Below are positions 38,299 through 46,946 of a DNA stretch of 64,000 nt, piece after piece (within the stretch, counting starts at the first letter, position 1; the number at the start of each line of letters is the position of its first letter). The translations under genes were made by a program, and so were the position numbers. The DNA is from Trichomonas vaginalis G3 (taxonomy: Eukaryota > Parabasalia > Trichomonadida > Trichomonadidae), in NCBI RefSeq assembly GCF_026262505.1, contig NC_067207.1, forward strand, positions 8,524,082-8,588,081, given 5' to 3'. A model generated the notes under the pieces. That model ran no database searches and was not told the DNA's origin. It saw only the letters and a program-made list of their open reading frames with translations.

Positions 38299-39159
38299 AT
38301 GTTTCAGGTTGAAAAACAAAGAACAAAAGTAGCAGATACAAAACCGTTAGACTATATCTTTACAAACGCCGGTAGGGCAATATCAGATGAAGAAATTTCA
38401 TCCCGTACTTACAGGTTTGACTATCCAATTCGTTGGCTTCAAAGTCCTTCAGATGCAAAGGCAATAGGATTTAGAAGAGTTTTGTTTTCAAAAAGAACGA
38501 ACGCTTTTATGTTCGCAGTATATTTTCATGGGCAGTATGAAGGTTCTGATGGTCTAATAGACAAATTTGACGAAATGAGAATCTTTACAGTTCGTTCAGA
38601 CGAAAGTCTTGAAAAAACTCTAAATGACTTTCAAACTCAAATAAACAAATACTACTGGGAATTTCAAGAAAAATACGACTCTTTACTAAACGGAACGTAC
38701 TATCTGAAGCTAGAATATGACAAGATGAACTCCACAGTTTCATTTCAAAGGATTGAAAATAACCCTCCAAGAAGTACACAGTTTTTATTTTGGGAGGTAG
38801 ACAAACGTTCTTGGGCACAATTTCTTCGGTTACTAAACCAGAACGAACCATTACCACCTGACGGTCCGTTTAAATTTATACGTCCACCAGCAAATTTGAC
38901 AGTTTATAGAAACGTGTTCGACCCTCAAAATGTTATGTGTCATGCAAGTTTTAGTTCAAGCAACAATAGTTTTCTATGTATTGGTAAGGACTTTTATGAC
39001 CTTACCTCTAAATTCTACGAACCACCTAGTAACAGTTTCTCTGACTTTCAAGTCTGGTTCACAACAAACGGTGTGCAGCATATTATACCATTGTACTATG
39101 ACTTTTATCTCGAATTGTCTTTCATATATAACTACGGAAAAGTGCTGAAAAAGTATTGA
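38299..39159 (+). CDS. Element-1 paralogue B, virion-like protein
   Basis: 286 residues from ATG 38299. It is homologous along its length to the minus-strand gene at 33121, with the C-terminal block (NVFDPQNVMCHASFSSSNNS, then DFQVWFTTNG) best conserved. The two copies are diverged, so the duplication is old relative to the element's insertion, and they lie in opposite orientation on either side of the fibre-integrase group. It is probably structural. Confidence 0.75.
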   Translation: MFQVEKQRTKVADTKPLDYIFTNAGRAISDEEISSRTYRFDYPIRWLQSPSDAKAIGFRRVLFSKRTNAFMFAVYFHGQYEGSDGLIDKFDEMRIFTVRSDESLEKTLNDFQTQINKYYWEFQEKYDSLLNGTYYLKLEYDKMNSTVSFQRIENNPPRSTQFLFWEVDKRSWAQFLRLLNQNEPLPPDGPFKFIRPPANLTVYRNVFDPQNVMCHASFSSSNNSFLCIGKDFYDLTSKFYEPPSNSFSDFQVWFTTNGVQHIIPLYYDFYLELSFIYNYGKVLKKY

Positions 39160-39164
39160 AAAAT

Positions 39165-39960
39165 AATGTTTAGGGTAGAAGGGTATATCTATCCCGTTTT
39201 CTACCCTGTTTTCTACCCTCTTGAATTTTCATGAATTTCCTTAAGATAGAAAATATATTTTAGGTGAAGTGGTTTTTTAGGTGTCACCAGGTCACCAGGT
39301 CACCAGGTCATTTTAACTTCTCTGAAAAAGTGTGACAACATGACATTTAGACAACAACACAGGAAATAAACTTCATCGTATATGTTTTGTGCTGAAAACA
39401 TAGCACAAAAATATATTTTAGGTGAAAAAAGAGGTGGAGCCAAAAGTGGCTCGACCTCAAAAACAAGCATTTTGTGAAGAATATACCAACCCGCGGAAAA
39501 CAGCGGGTTGCTTTTTATACAAAATTCACCCGTTGAATTTTCATGAATTTCCTTAAGACAGAAAAAAAAGTTTAGGTGAAGAACTGAAGGTGTCACTATG
39601 TCACTATGTGTCACTCGGTTATTTTAACTTCTCTGAAAAAATGAGACAACATGACATTTTGACAACAACACAGGAAATAAACTTCTTCGTATATGTTTTG
39701 TCGAAACTTCTTCTTCGTATATGTTTTGTCAAGACTTCTTCATAATGAGCGTAAATGTTTTGTCAAGACTTCTTCATAAATGTTTTGTCATGATTTCATC
39801 GTAAATGTTTTGTCAAGACTTCTTCGTAATGAGTGTAAATGACCCAAAAATATATTTTAGGGTAGAAGGGTATATCTACCCTCTTTTCTACCCTCTTTTC
39901 TACCCTCTTGAATTTTCATGAATTTCCTTAAGATAGAATAAAAAATAAAGTTAGTTTTTT
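39165..39960. repeat. Internal repeat block of element 1
   Basis: Non-coding. It holds GGGTAGAAGGGTATATCTA modules at both ends. Two copies of a 'GTCACC/GTCACT... ACTTCTCTGAAAAA...GACAACATGACA' repeat (about 39280-39365 and 39575-39675) match the tandem array of element 2. A hairpin unit around AACCCGCGG/GCGGGTT (39486-39512) and degenerate 25-bp TIR-type units (39680-39840) are also present. The block separates the structural-gene half of the element from the KilA-N genes. Confidence 0.8.
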
Positions 39961-39993
39961 TAAAAAAATATTTTTTATTTTTATTGTAAGAAC

Positions 39994-40908
39994 ATGTTAG
40001 CAACAACAGCACCAAACTCGTTAGTCATGAACCCAACTTCAATGTTAGTAGAGATGAAAAGCTTCATTCCTTCTTCATATACTTTCGAAACAGAAATCCA
40101 GAAGATAAAGCAGGAACTTTTAACAAGTAATTTAGACTGTAGTGCGAAAGATGAAACAAATGAAGAATATCTTTATGAAATGCAGGATATTATTGACCAT
40201 CTACCTAAACTTCCTGAAATCCAACAACAAAAACTCACTATTCCAGAATTCGATGAAATAGAAGTCAAAGCAACTGACTCAGTAGAAATAAAGAAGTTCA
40301 TACGAAAGGTAAACTATGAGTTTCTTGGATTTCATTGCAACCACAAAGTCATGGACAAAGATTGCGATATGGTATATAAGAACATCTCTGACATATACAA
40401 ATCTGGGGAGTTTAAGACCTACGACAACTTTGTTTCGTTAGTTGCAAAATGTGTATGGCAGATAAGAGATAAAGATAGAAGAGGTAAGATATGGAATGAA
40501 CAGATAAAACCCGCAACTTTTGAGTTAAAGAGAGCAATTGACGCCTTAGTCATACTAGCAGGTAAGATTTCAATGTACAATGCTAAAATGAACCCACAAT
40601 GTTCAAAATGTAAAGCAGCAATGAGGAAATATAACTACTCCGTCAAAGAGATAGAACGTATGCGAAACGACTATGCTGACTTAAAGAAAGAAGTAGAGAA
40701 ACCAGCAGAAGATAAAATGGACATGTTGACATTTCTGAACAAAAACTATCCAACAGCTGACGATTTCCTTCTATCTGATGTCAAGAAGAAATATAAAGAA
40801 ACCTTCGGCATTGTTAAAACATTCGATGTACTGACAGAAGAAATAGAAGCTACGAAATTGTTTAGAATTTCACGAATTCACAATGTTTACCATGTAAAAC
40901 GCTTATAA
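39994..40908 (+). CDS. Element-1 protein of unknown function with Cys pair
   Basis: 304 residues from ATG 39994, preceded by TTTTTATTTTTATTGTAAGAA. It is helical, with a central CNHKVMDKDC and a CSKCKAAM pair that might bind metal, then a coiled-coil stretch (MRNDYADLKKEVEKPAEDKM) and a charged end. The last codons run into a repeat (GTTTACCATGTAAAACGC) that recurs after the next gene. No family is recognised. Confidence 0.65.
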   Translation: MLATTAPNSLVMNPTSMLVEMKSFIPSSYTFETEIQKIKQELLTSNLDCSAKDETNEEYLYEMQDIIDHLPKLPEIQQQKLTIPEFDEIEVKATDSVEIKKFIRKVNYEFLGFHCNHKVMDKDCDMVYKNISDIYKSGEFKTYDNFVSLVAKCVWQIRDKDRRGKIWNEQIKPATFELKRAIDALVILAGKISMYNAKMNPQCSKCKAAMRKYNYSVKEIERMRNDYADLKKEVEKPAEDKMDMLTFLNKNYPTADDFLLSDVKKKYKETFGIVKTFDVLTEEIEATKLFRISRIHNVYHVKRL

Positions 40909-40914
40909 AATAAC

Positions 40915-41200
40915 TGGGGTAGAAATGAGGGTAGAAAACGGGGTAGATATACCCTTCTACCCTAAAATATATTTTTGCTGAAAAATGACCAAATTTCATG
41001 AATTTCCTCATATGTTTGCGACCGGTAGAAAACCGCGGGTCGAGATTCCGTACGAAAATCGTAAAAAAATGCGTCCCGCGGAAAACCGAGGAACGAGATT
41101 CCATTCGAAAATCGTGAAAAAATGACCAAATTTCATGATATAACTGTATCTTTTATACAAAATAAAAATAACGCTAGTTTTTTTAAAATATTTTTTTTTA
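40915..41200. repeat. Spacer with GGGTAG module and palindromic units
   Basis: It holds one GGGTAGA...CTACCC module (40918-40972) and two ~53-bp units of the family found inside the KilA-N gene at 42262, each with a G/C-rich hairpin followed by GAGATTCCGTACGAAAATCG-like sequence (about 41020-41125). Confidence 0.75.
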
Positions 41201-41221
41201 TTTTGTATGTAAGAACAGGAA

Positions 41222-41836
41222 ATGACAAACACTGAGTTTGAAACAGTTAAAAAGATAGACAATGAGACCAAAGTGGTTAGAATAGGTGATTTAAACGTAA
41301 GATACTCAAAGAAATACAAGAAATATTCTTTGTCAGACATTTTAACACTATCTGAAAAGAAAACATCCCACGACTGGGTTAAAAATGCTTCTACTCAGAA
41401 AATTTTGACAAAAAATCCTGAGCTTATGATATCGGTAAGATTCTATGGAACAAGAACATATCTTATAGACAAAAGTCTTATACCACTAGTTTTGTTCTGG
41501 ATTGACCCAGTTGTTGGATATAATTTCATAACATATGGTTCATTCGATACTGAACGTTGCAGTGAAGGCTTACTTTATATCGTTCAGAAACCGAAGGACT
41601 TCAATACAAAGAGATATAAGATAGGAAGAACATATAATATAACTCAAAGATATGACAGTATAGTCAATAGAGTTAAGGTTGTGTTCGTTAACGATATGAG
41701 AGCTGCTGAAACAGAACTACTTGAAAAGTTTGAGAAAATGTATGGTGCTCCCACGAGAGGTAAAGAAACGTTTGAAGTAGATGAGATAGATAAAGCTATA
41801 AAAGTATTTGACGAAGTTGCTGAAAAATACATGTAA
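41222..41836 (+). CDS. KilA-N plus T5orf172 (GIY-YIG-like) protein
   Basis: 204 residues from ATG 41222. The N-terminal part (about 20-85, YSLSDILTLSEKKTSHDWVK) is KilA-N-like, a DNA-binding fold of large DNA viruses and phages. The C-terminal part (about 115-200: GLLYIVQKPKDFNTKRYKIG, then RYDSIVNRVKVVFVNDMRAA and ETELLEKF...ETFEVDE) matches T5orf172, a GIY-YIG nuclease relative, and the same pairing is known from poxvirus and phage proteins. Its role is likely DNA binding or regulation. The frame is whole. Confidence 0.8.
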   Translation: MTNTEFETVKKIDNETKVVRIGDLNVRYSKKYKKYSLSDILTLSEKKTSHDWVKNASTQKILTKNPELMISVRFYGTRTYLIDKSLIPLVLFWIDPVVGYNFITYGSFDTERCSEGLLYIVQKPKDFNTKRYKIGRTYNITQRYDSIVNRVKVVFVNDMRAAETELLEKFEKMYGAPTRGKETFEVDEIDKAIKVFDEVAEKYM

Positions 41837-41849
41837 AAATAACGTTTAC

Positions 41850-42200
41850 CATGTAAAACGCTTATAAAATAACTGGGGTAGAAAAGAGGGTAGAAAACAG
41901 GTTAGATATACCCTTCTACCCTAAAATATATTTTTATTGAATTCAGCACAAAAATCTGAGTAAAATGGCATAAGATTGCTTTCCTCGGAAAAACCGAGAG
42001 AAGAGATTCCGTACGAAAACAGTGAAATTTCTCTAGACCGACTTCCTTCGGTCTTGCATAAAACTCATGAAAATCGTGAAAAATTGCGACCCAGACTTTT
42101 ATCTGGGTCGCCAAAACTCTATGAAAACAATGAAGAACAGCGAGTAGGTAAGAAACCCCAGTCGCCAAAACTCTATGAAAATCATGAATTTCCTTAAGAT
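41850..42200. repeat. Four 54-bp palindromic units and a GGGTAG module
   Basis: After a copy of the GTTTACCATGTAAAACGC repeat and a GGGTAG...CTACCC module (to 41935), four units of about 54 bp follow (41972-42190). Each has a hairpin (for example GCGACCCAGA/TCTGGGTCGC, or ACCGACTT/GGTCTTG-like) and a tail like ACTCTATGAAAATCGTGAA. They belong to the same family as the copies inside the KilA-N gene downstream. Confidence 0.75.
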
Positions 42201-42261
42201 AGAAAAAATAACGCTAATTTTATTTTTTTTTTATTTTTTTATTTTGTATGTAAAGACAGAT

Positions 42262-43155
42262 ATGTCAACAACAGAGAACACAACAACAGTTATAGTCCAT
42301 GAAGCTATAAATGAAGAATATGAGTACATACAGTTTAACAAACAACTCCGTCTCATTCGTTCAGTCAAAGACGATATGTACCAAATGAAAAGTATTTTGA
42401 CAGCATGTTTTGCTCCAGATACTAAGAAACCACAAGACTGGTTTAGGAACCAAAGCACTATTGAACTATTAAATGAAGCTGAAAATTCGACTACGAGAAA
42501 TCCCGTAGTCGCAAAAACTCGAGTGGGAGAAAAACCCCAGTCGCCAAAACTCTATGAAAACAGTGAAGAACAGCGACTACGAGAAAAACCCCAGTCGCCA
42601 AAACTCTATGAAAATCGTGAAAAATTGCCAAACGGTTTGAGAGGATATTATGTACATAGACTTCTTGTAAATAATGTGGCACAATGGGCTTCAGCTCGCT
42701 ATTCATGGTATGTTTGTAAACTTCTTGACGAAATTCACAGACAAGAACGTGAAGAGCTAGAGAACAAGCTTGAAGCAAAAGACAAAAACATACAGAAAAG
42801 AATACCACGTTCGGTACCAAAAGGAAAGGAAAAGAACTATAAGTATATGATTTATACTGAAGAGATGGAAAATGAAGAAGACAGAGATATGGTTATGTTG
42901 CATTTAGTCAGAAGAAACAACAAAAGCTTTTACGACCTTGCTAAGATTTACAAATCTGACAGAAATTGGTTCTATCGCGAAAACTTACCGATTTCAATGA
43001 CCCCAAATGAAGATGTGAAACAAATAGTTCAAGATACGTTACCTCAAACACACTATGATATTAAAGGTTGTACAATTCTTACATTCAAAGAAGATTTACC
43101 GCTACTGAAAGAAAAAATAACAGAGTATTTTGACAACTTCAAACAAGTAGAGTAA
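42262..43155 (+). CDS. KilA-N protein with in-frame repeat insertion
   Basis: 297 residues from ATG 42262 (MSTTENTTTVIVHEAINEEY), preceded by the usual T-rich start signal. The KilA-N domain reads DWFRNQSTIELLNEAENS, then an insertion of about 45 residues made of an 18-residue unit (EKPQSPKLYENSEEQRLR), then resumes with NGLRGYYVHRLLVNNVAQWA and SARYSWYVCKLLDEI. A coiled coil (REELENKLEAKDKNI) and a C-terminal domain follow. It probably binds DNA. The insertion keeps the frame open because its DNA unit is 54 bp. Confidence 0.78.
   Translation: MSTTENTTTVIVHEAINEEYEYIQFNKQLRLIRSVKDDMYQMKSILTACFAPDTKKPQDWFRNQSTIELLNEAENSTTRNPVVAKTRVGEKPQSPKLYENSEEQRLREKPQSPKLYENREKLPNGLRGYYVHRLLVNNVAQWASARYSWYVCKLLDEIHRQEREELENKLEAKDKNIQKRIPRSVPKGKEKNYKYMIYTEEMENEEDRDMVMLHLVRRNNKSFYDLAKIYKSDRNWFYRENLPISMTPNEDVKQIVQDTLPQTHYDIKGCTILTFKEDLPLLKEKITEYFDNFKQVE
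42484..42620. repeat. 54-bp palindromic units inside KilA-N coding sequence
   Basis: About two and a half units begin with the hairpin CGACTACG/CGTAGTCG and carry CCCCAGTCGCCAAAACTCTA and ATGAAAACAGTGAAGAACAG segments. Non-coding copies of the same family lie at 41020-41125 and 41972-42190. Confidence 0.85.
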
Positions 43156-43245
43156 ATTGCACTCTTTATTTTTACGCTTGACTTCAGATGGCTCAGGTAG
43201 CTCAAATTAGGTAAATTGCCTCATCTGCTGGGTCTATGTCGGTCA

Positions 43246-43748
43246 TTGTTTCAAGACAAGTCTTTTACTTTTTCAAGACAAGTCTTTTACTTTTTCAAGA
43301 CAAGTCTTTTACTTTTTCAAGACAAGTCTTTTACTTTTTCAAGACAAGTCTTTTACTTTTTCAAGACAAGTCTTTTACTTTTTCAAGACAAGACCCGTTA
43401 TTTTTCAAGAAATTTTTGGTGTAAAGTTCTCAAATTTGAGAACAGTGGTCTTGCTTGAAGACGATACCCGTACTTTTTCAAGACAAGTCTTTACTTTTTC
43501 AAGACAAGTCTTTTACTTTTTCAAGACAAGTCTTTTACTTTTTCAAGACAAGTCTTTTACTTTTTCAAGACAAGTCTTTTACTTTTTCAAGACAAGTCTT
43601 TTACTTTTTCAAGACAAGTCTTTTACTTTTTCAAGACAAGTCTTTTACTTTTTCAAGACAAGTCTTTTACTTTTTCAAGACAAGTCTTTTATTGTTTCAA
43701 GACAAGTCTTTTACTTTTTCAAGACAAGTCTTTTATTGTTTCAAGACA
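43246..43748. repeat. 22-bp tandem array (two blocks)
   Basis: The unit TTTTTCAAGACAAGTCTTTTAC repeats about seven times (43246-43392) and, after a non-repeat gap of ~80 bp, about twelve times (43472-43748), with almost no variation. Each unit has a small inverted repeat AAGAC-AA-GTCTT. As 22 is not a multiple of three and the unit has no stop in any forward frame, all three plus frames stay open. A diverged array of the same kind lies at 63690-64000. Confidence 0.92.
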
Positions 43749-43895
43749 ATGTCCGACGTACCACCAACCGAGTCCATTCCAAAGCCAGAAGAACCGACAG
43801 CCCCAGCACCACAACAGACTAAGACTCAAACACTTACATTTTTCAAGCTTGACTTTTTACAATTTGAACTTTGTTTGCGTAGATGTGAATTCTGA
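43749..43895 (+). CDS. Small P/T-rich element protein next to the array
   Basis: 48 residues from the ATG that directly ends the last 22-bp unit: MSDVPPTESIPKPEEPTAPA, then a Q/T-rich stretch and a hydrophobic end. The gene start ATGTCCGACGTACCACC is found again beside the diverged array in the third element (63650-63670), which supports a real, shared start. The end overlaps the packaging ATPase gene (minus) by about 50 bp. The function is unknown. Confidence 0.45.
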   Translation: MSDVPPTESIPKPEEPTAPAPQQTKTQTLTFFKLDFLQFELCLRRCEF

Positions 43896-44718
43896 AAGAA
43901 GTATGAGGGTCTTGTATGACTTTGTACTTCTCCCAGAGTTCATGTCTGTCAAACTTACCTGCCATGGACTCTTTCATAAGTTCCATGAAATCGTCTTCGG
44001 ACAATCCAGGGAAAAGTATGATATCAGTAAGTATTCTTTTAACATCCTTACTTAAACTCTTTGCTGTCTGTACACAAATGACAACAGAGATGTTGAAGTG
44101 TCTGAGCTTCTTAAGAATTCGACACATATCTTGTTCTCTGTTCTTTAACAAAGGATGAGAGGCGAAATCATCTAAGATAAGAAGACATCTGTGAGGGTAA
44201 GTCTTCCAATCGTAAGATTGCAATTTCTTCGAAATGTATTCTATCTCTTTCTGTTTGTTTCTGAAGTGTTTCTTCTCTAATATTCTCTGCATTTCCTCAT
44301 TTGGGTCTTTAAACTTCGAATTGACATACTCATTTATAGCATTGTACTTCAAAACTCTTCTTTGGTACTTCTTTATCCAATCTAACAACTCAGAGTCTTT
44401 TATACATACTAACTTAGACTTCTTTATAATATCTTTGAACGAATTTACGGTTTGGTCAAATTGACCAGAAGTACTACAAATAACAACTAACTCATAGAAT
44501 GGGTTCTTCTCATCTAGTTCTTGTTGTTGTGCAGCCATTTTAAGATAAGTGAAAGTCTTACCCGACCCAGGTGGTGCGATTAGACCTGTTATACCATTCT
44601 GAGCAAATAAGAACTTGTCATGTATAGGCTTTATCTGAGCATTTTCTAACTTCCTCTTGTTCTTGTTTAAAACATTCTCAAATTTCTTGTCAATGTCAGC
44701 AAACTTTTTTTCTAACAT
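43843..44718 (-). CDS. FtsK/HerA-type genome-packaging ATPase
   Basis: 291 residues from ATG 44718 (MLEKKFADIDKKFENVL); the longer open frame runs into the divergent neighbour and is not favoured. Walker A is GLIAPPGSGKTFTYLKM (about residue 48) and Walker B is RCLLILDDFASHPLL (about 178), followed by a RILKKLRHFNISVVICVQTA sensor-like strand. This is the A32/FtsK-HerA pattern of Maverick, virophage and large DNA virus packaging ATPases, which pump the genome into the capsid. The frame is whole. Confidence 0.87.
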   Translation of the reverse strand: MLEKKFADIDKKFENVLNKNKRKLENAQIKPIHDKFLFAQNGITGLIAPPGSGKTFTYLKMAAQQQELDEKNPFYELVVICSTSGQFDQTVNSFKDIIKKSKLVCIKDSELLDWIKKYQRRVLKYNAINEYVNSKFKDPNEEMQRILEKKHFRNKQKEIEYISKKLQSYDWKTYPHRCLLILDDFASHPLLKNREQDMCRILKKLRHFNISVVICVQTAKSLSKDVKRILTDIILFPGLSEDDFMELMKESMAGKFDRHELWEKYKVIQDPHTSFRIHIYANKVQIVKSQA

Positions 44719-44754
44719 ATTTTTAGAAAAATTAAAAATTTTATCTTTTAGAAA

Positions 44755-45210
44755 ATGTCTAGTGATTTCGCTATCTATATTCGAGACAAACTTTTTGACA
44801 GCAAAACATCTGTCGACCATAAAATCTTACATAGTGTAAACAAGAAAGGTGAATTTGTTCTAAAGTTCTGTTTCTGGGAATATGACAAGAACCATAAAAC
44901 ATTAGGCAGAGAAGTCTTTAAGTTTGTCAATGACAGACTTGTTGACAGAGATGACACCGATTGGAAAGATGAAGTCCAACAAAAGTTCTTAGAATGCAAA
45001 GAAGACACATGCGCTGTTCTTGAAGATGAAATAGAAAACAGAATAGAAGAGCTATTAAAGGACAAAGAACTTTTACATAAATATGGTTCTGAGAAGTTTG
45101 ACATAACTCCACCAGAGAAGAAGAAGAAGAGAGAAAAGAAAGAAAAGAAAGTAGAAGAAGAGAAGAAAGAACCTGAACCAGTTCCAGAGAAGGTGAGATA
45201 TGACATGTAA
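44755..45210 (+). CDS. Element-1 protein with charged C-terminal tail
   Basis: 151 residues from ATG 44755, divergent from the ATPase with 36 bp between ATGs. The N-terminal ~105 residues are compact (YIRDKLFDSKTSVDHKILHS...VLKFCFWEYDKNHKTLGREV), and the tail is a run of K and E with PEPVPEKVRYDM at the end. No family is recognised. Confidence 0.65.
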   Translation: MSSDFAIYIRDKLFDSKTSVDHKILHSVNKKGEFVLKFCFWEYDKNHKTLGREVFKFVNDRLVDRDDTDWKDEVQQKFLECKEDTCAVLEDEIENRIEELLKDKELLHKYGSEKFDITPPEKKKKREKKEKKVEEEKKEPEPVPEKVRYDM

Positions 45211-45227
45211 AAATAAACTTTTTATTT

Positions 45228-45647
45228 TTAGAACATTTCTGGGTCAATGTCAATGTTCTCTTCCTCTTTAGGAGCAAACACTGGCTTAGACTCTAAAATC
45301 TTTTTACCCAATTTACCTTGAACTTCAACTATCTTAGACTCATAATATTCATAGTCGTCTGCTTTCTTTGGTTCATAAGGTATAACAAGTTTGTATGCTT
45401 TGCCTTCTTTAAGGTTTGAGAACCTTCTGTCAAAATTTTCTTTGACTGCTAACAAACCTTCTATGTCTAAGTCTTCAAATTTCGCACCATTTTTAGTCAC
45501 AATAGCAAACTTAACTGGTTCGATGTTCCAAACTTTGTCAAATGTAGACTTTTCAAAATGGTAGAAGTAAACATTCAAATAAGCGAATGGGTCTAGTTCT
45601 TCTTTGACTTCTGTCATGTACTTATTTACTGAAATATATTTCGTCAT
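45228..45647 (-). CDS. Element-1 protein of unknown function
   Basis: 139 residues from ATG 45647. It is mixed alpha/beta (YLNVYFYHFEKSTFDKVWNI, AYKLVIPYEPKKADDYEYYE) with an acidic end NIDIDPEMF. It is convergent with the gene at 44755 and lies just downstream of the helicase gene on the same strand, so a replication accessory role is possible. No family is recognised. Confidence 0.65.
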   Translation of the reverse strand: MTKYISVNKYMTEVKEELDPFAYLNVYFYHFEKSTFDKVWNIEPVKFAIVTKNGAKFEDLDIEGLLAVKENFDRRFSNLKEGKAYKLVIPYEPKKADDYEYYESKIVEVQGKLGKKILESKPVFAPKEEENIDIDPEMF

Positions 45648-45682
45648 CTTTTCTATCGGATAAAAAAATATTTTTTTAAAAT

Positions 45683-46918
45683 TTACTCAGAAAAATTTTT
45701 CTTTGTATATACACCATTCTGAACATCTAAAAGATTTTTGACATTTGCCAAGAATGTTCGTTTAGACGCTGTCATATAACCATATTCTTGACAATATTGT
45801 TTATATTCATCGTACAACGACCTTTCATCTAAACACTCAAAGTTAGTCTCATCTATAAACAGTTCATATACACTCTTGTTTGCTTCTAACAATGTTTGTC
45901 TCTCTTCGGTATATGGAATTTGTCTTGGATTGAACTTAGAAATATCTAATGTCATAAAATATGAGAACAAGTGGTTGTAAAAGTTAGGTGTCAAAGTTTC
46001 TGACAAAGCGTCAAAATATTCTGTATCTTGCATATGAGCTTCTGACGTTCTGACAACTACATATCTTCTGTCAGAACTTTCTAACTTCATCGGAACGGCG
46101 TTGTTTGAAACCATGATGAAATTTGCAACATTTTCACAAACTCTTTGGTCTTTATATTTTCTTTCAACAACTCCAACTTTGTCTGTTATAAGACTCTTCA
46201 AAGCATCTGAGTTCAAAACTTTTGTTGTATCTATACTTTGAAGTTCGTTACATACTATAAGTTTCATATTCTCTATTGAAGAGTTAAATTTACCGCAGAT
46301 GTTTTCTAAGTTTGTCATATTCGGATTCGAATAACCTTCTAATAGTTTGCACAAAATATCTGTAAAGAATGTGTTCTTACCAGTTCCTTGTTTTCCAATT
46401 ATAATGAGAGCAGTTTCATTTTTAGCACTTGGATGTTGTAAGATGTTTGCAAACCAACATAAGATATACTCATAAACCTTTTCGTTTCCATTGCATATAA
46501 TTTCTTTGACATGGTCTAACCAAGCTTCTATAACATTTTCTTTCAATTCTACTTGTTCGTATTTATATCCAGTGAAGATAGAATAGAAGTTTGGAGAAGG
46601 TGTATAAAACTTTATACCACGAACTGAAAAATCTTCAAGTTTTGACAATAAGATATCCCAAGCATCTAACATCTTCATGCCAACTTGTACGACTTTTATT
46701 TTCTTAAGTTTCTGTCTACATTCTTGTTCTGAAACTATTGTCGCTCTTGGTTTGTTAAAGACAACATCCCATTCTTTCATGACATAACATTCTGGGGCAG
46801 AGTCGACATAAATGACTAAACGTTTCAAATTCTCGACTGCTTTGTTATAGTCTCGAAATGGACACATATTTCTGAACGCTTGGAAGTCATAAAAATCTGA
46901 AACATCTATTCTGTACAT
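45683..46918 (-). CDS. SF3 helicase (D5-like, viral)
   Basis: 411 residues from ATG 46918. The C-terminal two thirds is a superfamily 3 AAA+ helicase: Walker A ALIIIGKQGTGKNTFFTDIL (about 173), Walker B MKLIVCNELQS (about 219), motif C NFIMVSNNAVPMKL (about 268) and the arginine-finger region SSDRRYVVVRTS. A short N-terminal domain precedes it; I do not see a full primase domain. Such helicases replicate viral and Maverick-like genomes. In this element it is the only recognisable replication enzyme. The frame is whole. Confidence 0.85.
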   Translation of the reverse strand: MYRIDVSDFYDFQAFRNMCPFRDYNKAVENLKRLVIYVDSAPECYVMKEWDVVFNKPRATIVSEQECRQKLKKIKVVQVGMKMLDAWDILLSKLEDFSVRGIKFYTPSPNFYSIFTGYKYEQVELKENVIEAWLDHVKEIICNGNEKVYEYILCWFANILQHPSAKNETALIIIGKQGTGKNTFFTDILCKLLEGYSNPNMTNLENICGKFNSSIENMKLIVCNELQSIDTTKVLNSDALKSLITDKVGVVERKYKDQRVCENVANFIMVSNNAVPMKLESSDRRYVVVRTSEAHMQDTEYFDALSETLTPNFYNHLFSYFMTLDISKFNPRQIPYTEERQTLLEANKSVYELFIDETNFECLDERSLYDEYKQYCQEYGYMTASKRTFLANVKNLLDVQNGVYTKKNFSE

Positions 46919-46946
46919 TTTTATAAAAATAAAAAAAATATTTTTT

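Noticed and set aside
43216-43748. Long frames through the 22-bp array read as repeat proteins
   Set aside because: All three frames are equally open, so there is no reason to prefer any; treated as a DNA array.
43246-43748. CRISPR-like array
   Set aside because: Units are contiguous with no unique spacers, and the genome is eukaryotic.
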